Notes under the pieces: generated by a model
The model's database searches: none
Told to the model about the DNA's origin: nothing
What the model saw: the letters and a program-made list of their open reading frames with translations, nothing else
Made by a program: the position numbers and the translations under genes
DNA from: an uncultured Collinsella sp.
GTDB lineage: Bacteria > Actinomycetota > Coriobacteriia > Coriobacteriales > Coriobacteriaceae
DNA length: 5,443 nt
NCBI GenBank assembly: GCA_902494545.1
Contig: CABUTP010000109.1
Coordinates: 1 to 5,443 of the forward strand
Reading direction: 5' to 3'
In this document: one piece after another, positions 1-5,443 of the stretch
How the letters are laid out: every line of letters begins with the position of its first letter
How positions within the stretch are numbered: position 1 is the stretch's first letter

Positions 1-2
1 GC

Positions 3-39
3 AAAAACGGGTGGTAGCCGGTACGGCTACCACCCGTTT
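3..39 (-). terminator. Intrinsic (Rho-independent) terminator after the giant activase gene
   Basis: A perfect 16-base-pair inverted repeat (arms 5-20 and 24-39, three-base loop at 21-23) is followed on the minus strand by five consecutive T residues (complement of 3-7), which include the last three stem bases and two bases beyond them. The GC-rich stem plus T tract is the standard form of a factor-independent terminator. It begins 28 bases after the stop codon at 68-70, so it should end transcription of the regulator-activase unit. In the plus direction the stem is followed by GTCTC with only the three stem T residues, so termination of a rightward transcript would be weaker. What lies further left is outside the window. 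Confidence 0.93.
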
Positions 40-67
40 GTCTCATATCCAGCCCAAAGCAGGCCAG

Positions 68-3000
68 TTACTTCTTAACGCCACGTCCCAGACGCTCGGC
101 GACCGATGCAACGGCCTCCTCGCTGGCCGGTCCGCAGCTCACGCAGCCGTCATGAGCACGCATCTGGCCGGTGACCTCGTCCATCGCGAGCGGCGCCACC
201 TTCTCGAGCTTAAAGCCCTTACCGGCGCGCATGTTCTCCTTGGCCACGCTAATCATGAGCTTGATGCGGTTGAGCTGGTTGACCTCGGATGCACCGGGGT
301 CGTAGTCCACCGCGACGATGTTGCTCTCGGGATGCTGGCGGCGCAGCTCCTTGATCACGGCCTTGCCCACCACGTGGTTGGGCAGGCACGCGAAGGGCTG
401 CGTGCAGATGATGTTGGGCGCGCCGTGGTCGATCAGGTCGAGCATCTCGGCCGTGAGCAGCCAGCCCTCGCCCATGTTGTTGCACACCGAAAGCACCGTG
501 CGGGCCTTGTCGGCCATGGCGCCGATGCGCTCGGGCGCCTCAAAGCGGCGGGACTTTTCGAGCATCTCCTCCACCGGCGTACGCATCCAGTCCACGAGCT
601 TAATGAGCGCCTGCATGCCAGCGCGCGCCGTGGCAGAGCTCCCCAGCTCGTCCTTCTGCAGCTCGGCATTGCTCATGGAGTACAGGAAGAAGTCAAGCAG
701 TCCCGGCACCACAGCCTCACAGCCCTCGCGCTCAATGACATCGACCACGTGGTTGTTGGCCGTAGGATGGAACTTGACCAGGATCTCGCCGACCACGCCC
801 ACGCGCGGCTTGGAGCCCTCGCCCACAAGCGGCATGCTGTCGAACGCGCGAATGGCCTCACGCGCAAGCTTGGTGTAGTTGTGGCGGTTGAACTTAGGCG
901 CCAGCTTGCGGGCGCGCGCCATGCACTCCTCGTAGAGCGCGTTGGCGGCACCGGGCGTTGCCTCGTACGGGCGGCAGCGGTAGAGCATCTGCATCATCAC
1001 GTCGCCAAAGAGCACCGCATAGACTGCCTGCTTAAGCAGCGCCGGCGTAATCTTAAAGCCGGGGTTGTCCTCGCCGAGCGCCACGGCCGAAAGCGAGATC
1101 ACCGGGATCTCGGGATGGCCGCTCTCGCGCAGGGCCTTGCGGATGAGCGCGATGTAGTTGGTGGCACGGCAGCCGCCGCCGGTCTGGCTGATAACCACGG
1201 CCGTCTTGGACAGGTCGTACCGACCGCTCTCGATGGCCTCCATGATCTGGCCCGTCACCAGGATCGACGGATAGCAAATATCGTTGTTCACGTAGCGCAG
1301 GCCGGCCTCGACGGCATCGTGGTCAGTCGAGGGCAGCAGTTCCAAGTTATAGCCAGCACCGCGGAACACCTCTTTGACCAGGTCAAAGTGGATCGGCGCC
1401 ATCTGCGGGCACAGGATGGTATAGCCCTCGTCACGCATCTGCTCGGTAAAGGGCACCTTGGGCCATACGGTCGAGGCGCTCTCACGCTGCGCCTCGAACG
1501 TGTACTTGCGGCTCGCGAACGCGGGGGCATCCGTGGAAGGCGCCACCGGCGCGGCATCGCCCTGCTCGTAGGCCTCGCCCGCGGCCGTGGCCTCTGCCAA
1601 GCGCTCGGCCTCCTGGTCCTTGAGCGCCGCCATGAGCGAGCGGATGCGGATGCGCGCGGCGCCCAGATTGGACACCTCATCGATCTTGAGCACGGTGTAG
1701 ATCTTGCCGCTGGCCTCAAGGATTTCCTGCACCTGGTCGGTGGTCAGGGCGTCCAAGCCGCAGCCGAAGGAGTTGAGCTGAATCAGGTCCAGGTCGTTGC
1801 GCATCGTCACAAAACGGGCGACGGCGTACAGGCGGCTGTGGTACATCCACTGGTCGACGACGCGAATCGGACGCTCGGGCTTCACCAGGTGCGCAAGCGA
1901 ATCCTCGGTAAAAACCGCAAAGCCAAAGCTCGAGATAAGCTCGGGCAGGGCGTGGTTGATCTCGGGGTCGTTATGGTAAGGACGGCCGGCGAGTACGATG
2001 CCATGGCCGCCGTGGTCCTCCACCCACTTGAGGGCCTCCTCGCCCATGGTCTGGATATCCTCGTGGAAGCGCGCATCGGCCTCAAAAGCAGCGTTGACGG
2101 CGGCATCGACCTCGGAGCGCGTGATCTTGGGTCCACGCACGCGACCGCGACCGGCCTCAGCATCGGCCACACGGTCGACGGCGAGCACCTGGTACAGACG
2201 GCGCTTGAGCTCGGTCTTGTCGTGATACGGCACAAACGGGTACAGGAACTCGATGTTCTGCTCGCGGATCTCGTCGATGTTGAGCGCCAGCGCCGTGGGG
2301 TAGCTCATGACGATGGGGCAGTTATAGCAGTTGCCGGCGGTCGGATCCTCCTTGCGCTCCCAGCGCACGCACGGCATCCAGATAAAGTCGACGTCGCGGT
2401 CGATGAGGTTCATCACGTGGCCGTGGCTCATCTTGGCCGGATAGCACACGCTCTCGGACGGCATGGACTCAATGCCCGCCTGATAGGTCTTCTTGCTCGA
2501 CTGGTCGGACAGCTGCACGCTAAAGCCCAAGCGCGTAAAGAACGCGTGCCAGAAGGGATAGTTCTCGTACATGTTGAGCGCGCGGGGGATGCCGACGGTG
2601 CCGCGCGGGGCCTCGTCGGGGCTCAGCACCTCGCGGTTAAAGAGCAGCTCGTTTTTCTTTTTGAAGAGGTTGGGGGCCTCGGTCTTCTGCTTCTTGTGGC
2701 CGGCGCCCTTCTCGCAGCGGTTGCCGGTGATAAAGCGCCTGCCGCCGCCAAAGTCGTTGACGGTAAGCTGGCAGTTGTTAGAGCAACGGCCGCAGCGGAC
2801 GTGCTTTTGCGTCACGGTGAGGTGCGCGATGTCCTCGGCCGAAAGGATGGTCGAGGTCCCGTCGATGCCGGCGCGATCGCGGGCGAGCAGGGCCGCACCG
2901 TAGGCGCCCATGCAGCCGGCGATGTCGGGACGCACGGCGTGAACGCCGGTGAGCTGCTCAAACGCGCGCAGCGTGGCATCGGACATAAAGGTGCCGCCCT

Positions 3001-4849
3001 GAACGATTACCTGGCTGCCGATCTCCTTGGGATCGCGCAGCTTAATGACCTTGAACAGGGCATTCTTGATGACGGAATAGGACAGGCCGGCCGCAATGTC
3101 GCCCACCGTGGCGCCTTCCTTTTGCGCCTGCTTGACACGCGAGTTCATAAAGACCGTGCAGCGGCTGCCCAGGTCGACGGGGGCCTTGGCATGGATGGCG
3201 GCATCGGCGAACGCGCGCACGTCCATGTTCATAGAGGCGGCGAAGCTCTCGATAAAGCTACCGCAGCCCGACGAACAGGCCTCGTTGAGCATGATGTGCT
3301 CGATAACGCCGTCCTTGCCGCGCAGGCACTTCATGTCCTGGCCGCCGATGTCCAGAATGAACTCGACGCCGGGCAGGAATGCTTTGGCGCCGCGCAGGTG
3401 CGCAACGGTCTCGATCTCGCCGGAATCGGCTTTGAGGGCCTCGATGAGCAGCGCCTCGCCGTAGCCCGTGGTGGTCACGTGGCCGATGGTGCAGCCGGCG
3501 GGGATGTGGTTGTAGAAATCGGCCATGATGACCTTGGCCGTGCCCAGGATGTCGCCGTTGTTGTTGCCGTACCAGGTGTGCAACAGCTGGCCGTCCTCGC
3601 CCACGAGCGCGGCTTTCATGGTGGTGGAGCCGGCGTCGATGCCAATGAACACGCGGCCGGTGTAGCCTTCGAGCTTGCCCTTGGGGACGACTTCCTGGTC
3701 GTGGCGGGTTTTGAACTCGGCAAAGTCCTCGTCGGTGGCAAAGAGCGGATCCAGGCGCTCGACCTCGGCACCCTGTGTGTCGCCCAGGGCATCGATGGCC
3801 TCGATGAGCTGCGGGAACGTGCTGAGCTTATTGGACTCGTGCGCCATGGCGGCGCCGCTCGCCACAAACAGGTGGGCGTTTTGGGGCACGATACGGTGCT
3901 CCTCGTCCAGGTTGAGCGTGAGATAGAAGCGGTGGCGCAGCTCAGAGAGATACTGCAGCGGGCCGCCCAGGAAGGCGACGTTGCCGCGGATGGGACGGCC
4001 GCACGCCAGGCCCGAGATAGTCTGGGTCACGACAGCCTGGAAGATGGAGGCCGCCACGTCCTCGGGGCGGGCGCCCTCGTTGAGCAGCGGCTGGACATCG
4101 GTCTTGGCAAAGACGCCGCAGCGGCTGGCGATGGGATAGATGGTGGTGGCGTTGGCCGCGAGTTCGTTAAGGCCGCTGGCATCGGTGTGCAGCAGGGTTG
4201 CCATCTGGTCGATGAACGCGCCCGTGCCGCCGGCGCAGGTGCCGTTCATGCGCTGCTCGATGCCGTTGTCAAAGTAGATGATCTTGGCGTCCTCGCCGCC
4301 CAGCTCGATGGCGACATCGGTGGCCGGGATAAGGGTCTCGACGGCACGCTTGCTGGCGATGACCTCCTGGACAAACTCCAGGTCGAGCCACTGGGACAGC
4401 AGTAGGCCGCCCGAGCCGGTAATGGCGCAGGTCATCTGGGCCGTCGGCAGCACCGTCGCGGCGCCCTCAAACAAGTCGCGGGCGCAGGCGCGGACGTCAG
4501 TGTGGTGGCGCTGGTACTTGGCGTAGACGATCTGGTTGTCGTCGTTGAGCACGGCGAGCTTGACGGTGGTGGAGCCCACGTCGATGCCCAGGTGCAGGTT
4601 GCCGTGGGCGTTGCCGGGGTTGAAGATCGCGCCTTCGGGGGCGTGGGCGGCGGCTACGGGCTCAGCGGAGGTGGCGGGCTCGCTAGTGACGGACGCCTCC
4701 CCCGCCGCGTTCTTGGCATCGGCGACAGCCTCGACAACTTTCTCGGCAGCCGCGGTCGCGGCCTTCTGCGCGGCGTCCACCACGGTGGGCGCGGCCTCGC
4801 GTGCGGCGGCGATCATGCGGTCCTTAATGCCCTCGACGAGTTTACTCAT
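68..4849 (-). CDS. Giant fused 2-hydroxyacyl-CoA dehydratase activase / dehydratase-like iron-sulfur protein (1593 aa)
   Basis: Likely an ATP-driven, low-potential electron-transfer protein of the BcrAD/BadFG/HgdC activator superfamily, cytoplasmic (no signal peptide or membrane segment seen). Residues 1-80 are an alanine-rich helical extension. Residues 85-336 form ASKHA ATPase copy 1, with GIDVGSTT at 88, ELGGEDAK at 182 and cysteines C205 and C244. Residues 399-655 form copy 2, with GIDAGSTT at 403, DIGGQDMK at 500 and cysteines C525 and C564. In both copies the cysteines are 39 apart, as in HgdC, where they bind the [4Fe-4S] cluster bridging the dimer. Residues 686-712 hold C686, C689, C693 and C712. 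Residues 750-1078 (DUF2229-like start) and 1140-1540 resemble two HgdA/HgdB-type modules, with C802/C827/C1030 and C1192/C1227/C1488. A CVSC motif (1569-1572) lies near the C-terminus. The ATG is supported by AGGAG six bases upstream. Classical activators are about 260 residues, so this is a large fusion; similar proteins are usually annotated 'acyl-CoA dehydratase activase'. The family is clear; substrate and partner are not. Confidence 0.93.
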   Translation of the reverse strand: MSKLVEGIKDRMIAAAREAAPTVVDAAQKAATAAAEKVVEAVADAKNAAGEASVTSEPATSAEPVAAAHAPEGAIFNPGNAHGNLHLGIDVGSTTVKLAVLNDDNQIVYAKYQRHHTDVRACARDLFEGAATVLPTAQMTCAITGSGGLLLSQWLDLEFVQEVIASKRAVETLIPATDVAIELGGEDAKIIYFDNGIEQRMNGTCAGGTGAFIDQMATLLHTDASGLNELAANATTIYPIASRCGVFAKTDVQPLLNEGARPEDVAASIFQAVVTQTISGLACGRPIRGNVAFLGGPLQYLSELRHRFYLTLNLDEEHRIVPQNAHLFVASGAAMAHESNKLSTFPQLIEAIDALGDTQGAEVERLDPLFATDEDFAEFKTRHDQEVVPKGKLEGYTGRVFIGIDAGSTTMKAALVGEDGQLLHTWYGNNNGDILGTAKVIMADFYNHIPAGCTIGHVTTTGYGEALLIEALKADSGEIETVAHLRGAKAFLPGVEFILDIGGQDMKCLRGKDGVIEHIMLNEACSSGCGSFIESFAASMNMDVRAFADAAIHAKAPVDLGSRCTVFMNSRVKQAQKEGATVGDIAAGLSYSVIKNALFKVIKLRDPKEIGSQVIVQGGTFMSDATLRAFEQLTGVHAVRPDIAGCMGAYGAALLARDRAGIDGTSTILSAEDIAHLTVTQKHVRCGRCSNNCQLTVNDFGGGRRFITGNRCEKGAGHKKQKTEAPNLFKKKNELLFNREVLSPDEAPRGTVGIPRALNMYENYPFWHAFFTRLGFSVQLSDQSSKKTYQAGIESMPSESVCYPAKMSHGHVMNLIDRDVDFIWMPCVRWERKEDPTAGNCYNCPIVMSYPTALALNIDEIREQNIEFLYPFVPYHDKTELKRRLYQVLAVDRVADAEAGRGRVRGPKITRSEVDAAVNAAFEADARFHEDIQTMGEEALKWVEDHGGHGIVLAGRPYHNDPEINHALPELISSFGFAVFTEDSLAHLVKPERPIRVVDQWMYHSRLYAVARFVTMRNDLDLIQLNSFGCGLDALTTDQVQEILEASGKIYTVLKIDEVSNLGAARIRIRSLMAALKDQEAERLAEATAAGEAYEQGDAAPVAPSTDAPAFASRKYTFEAQRESASTVWPKVPFTEQMRDEGYTILCPQMAPIHFDLVKEVFRGAGYNLELLPSTDHDAVEAGLRYVNNDICYPSILVTGQIMEAIESGRYDLSKTAVVISQTGGGCRATNYIALIRKALRESGHPEIPVISLSAVALGEDNPGFKITPALLKQAVYAVLFGDVMMQMLYRCRPYEATPGAANALYEECMARARKLAPKFNRHNYTKLAREAIRAFDSMPLVGEGSKPRVGVVGEILVKFHPTANNHVVDVIEREGCEAVVPGLLDFFLYSMSNAELQKDELGSSATARAGMQALIKLVDWMRTPVEEMLEKSRRFEAPERIGAMADKARTVLSVCNNMGEGWLLTAEMLDLIDHGAPNIICTQPFACLPNHVVGKAVIKELRRQHPESNIVAVDYDPGASEVNQLNRIKLMISVAKENMRAGKGFKLEKVAPLAMDEVTGQMRAHDGCVSCGPASEEAVASVAERLGRGVKK

Positions 4850-4855
4850 CTGTCT

Positions 4856-4860
4856 CTCCT
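4856..4860 (-). promoter_or_regulatory. Shine-Dalgarno sequence of the giant activase gene
   Basis: On the minus strand AGGAG lies six bases before the ATG at 4849-4847, an ideal spacing. It sits inside the 12-base gap between the regulator's TAA stop (4864-4862) and this ATG. It fixes the start of the 1593-residue protein in preference to the next methionine, residue 12. The gap is too short for a separate promoter of ordinary layout, which supports co-transcription with the upstream regulator. Confidence 0.85.
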
Positions 4861-4861
4861 C

Positions 4862-5443
4862 TTAGTTGTTGGACTCGACGGTTGCGGTGGTGTCGACCGC
4901 GTCCTCGAGCTGCAGGTTCAATAGCTTCATGCCGTATTCCGGCACGTTGATATCGATGGGTTGGCCATACAGATCACCAGGGCGCACAAAAGCGAGCACC
5001 GTCATAATGCGCGCCATGGCCTCGGGCGATTCGGTGAGCCCGCGCTCAAACCAGCGCTGAATCATGCCGACCTCGGCGCTCACGACGTAGGTAACGTAGT
5101 AGTCAAAGAACGTGCCCAGCGCCAGGCCCAAAATGCCCGTCTGTGCACGCGGCACCACGGCCTCGCGTGCGGTATCGATGATCTTTTTAATAAAGGCGGG
5201 GTCGCCGCCCGGGCCCAGCAGCGATCCGATTAAATCGCGGTTGGCCGCAAGGTAGCGCAGCAACTCAACCGAACCGGGTGCCGGCTCGAGCTCATCGATG
5301 TTGTGATAGAGATCGGGCAGCTGAGCTGCGGTGATGAGCTCAATGCGCTCACGGATCTCGGCCAGCAAGCCGTCCTCGATTTGATTGATAAAGTCGGGGA
5401 TATCGCGGTAGTGCGAATAGAACGTGCGGCGCGTAAGGCCAGC
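4862..5443 (-). CDS. TetR/AcrR-family transcriptional regulator, 5' end cut by the window edge
   Basis: The reading frame stays open to the last base of the window, giving 193 residues without a native start. The first visible residues, AGLTRRTFYSHYRD, match the end of the TetR helix-turn-helix (recognition helix followed by the conserved FYxHY motif), so roughly 30-40 N-terminal residues lie outside. A TTG at 5368-5366 could be read as a start but falls after the helix-turn-helix and is an internal leucine codon. The rest is helical; around fragment residues 114-146, the YYVTYVVSAEVGMIQRWFERG segment and the following SPEAMARIM resemble the C-terminal ligand/dimer domain (TetR_C_8 type) of DhaS-like regulators. 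The TAA stop is 12 bases before the activase ATG, so the two genes are probably one operon. A dimeric, ligand-responsive DNA-binding protein controlling its own operon is the family expectation; ligand and operator are not visible here. Confidence 0.9.
   Translation of the reverse strand, partial: AGLTRRTFYSHYRDIPDFINQIEDGLLAEIRERIELITAAQLPDLYHNIDELEPAPGSVELLRYLAANRDLIGSLLGPGGDPAFIKKIIDTAREAVVPRAQTGILGLALGTFFDYYVTYVVSAEVGMIQRWFERGLTESPEAMARIMTVLAFVRPGDLYGQPIDINVPEYGMKLLNLQLEDAVDTTATVESNN

Noticed and set aside
5..39. Perfect palindrome considered as a regulator operator or attachment site
   Set aside because: Its position just after the stop codon and the adjoining T tract on the transcribed strand fit a terminator; no second copy is seen in the window.
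318..878. Smaller open frames on both strands inside the giant gene (for example 318-878 plus, 1288-1719 minus)
   Set aside because: Ser/Arg/Pro/Ala-rich out-of-frame translations typical of GC-rich shadows; no family motifs or supported ribosome binding sites.
11..4405. Plus-strand open frame of 1464 codons antisense to the giant gene
   Set aside because: It is the exact codon-on-codon mirror of the minus-strand gene and is open only because that gene avoids TTA, CTA and TCA codons. Its translation is rich in His, Gly, Val, Leu, Ala and Asp with no recognisable domain, whereas the minus strand has clear family motifs throughout.
4502..4924. Plus-strand open frame of 140 codons spanning the junction of the two genes
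   Set aside because: Continuation of the same mirror register across the activase start and the regulator's end; Gly/Val-rich translation with no motif.
5366..5368. TTG as the start of the regulator
   Set aside because: The frame continues upstream with a clear TetR helix-turn-helix ending (FYSHY), so the TTG is an internal leucine codon and the true start is outside the window.

Overview
This window looks like a high-GC, anaerobic gut-type actinobacterium. Codon use is strongly biased towards G/C in the third position, and the gene content resembles Coriobacteriia such as Collinsella. That placement is an inference from codon use and protein type, not from a marker gene. Everything recognisable is read leftwards, on the minus strand.

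Layout from the right edge: positions 5443-4862 hold most of a TetR/AcrR-family regulator, cut by the window edge so that the first part of its DNA-binding domain is missing. After a 12-base gap carrying a good Shine-Dalgarno sequence comes one giant gene at 4849-68. It encodes a 1593-residue iron-sulfur protein of the 2-hydroxyacyl-CoA dehydratase activator ('archerase') superfamily. A strong intrinsic terminator lies just after its stop codon, at 39-3. The two genes very probably form one transcription unit that ends inside the window; its promoter lies outside, to the right. No stretch of 300 bases or more lacks a gene, and I see no RNA genes, CRISPR arrays, insertion sequences or phage genes.

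The giant protein is the point of interest. From the N-terminus it has an alanine-rich helical extension, two tandem activator-type ATPase domains, a four-cysteine cluster, and then two diverged copies of a dehydratase-subunit-like (HgdA/HgdB type) module. Each ATPase domain keeps two cysteines exactly 39 residues apart, as in the glutaconate-pathway activator HgdC. Each dehydratase-like module keeps three comparably placed cysteines. Read this way, one polypeptide holds a pseudo-dimeric ATP-driven electron injector and a pseudo-dimeric iron-sulfur acceptor, parts that are separate subunits in the classical systems. The substrate is unknown. No CoA-transferase, acyl-CoA dehydrogenase or electron-transfer flavoprotein gene is present here. 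The linked regulator suggests expression tuned to a small-molecule signal, also unknown.
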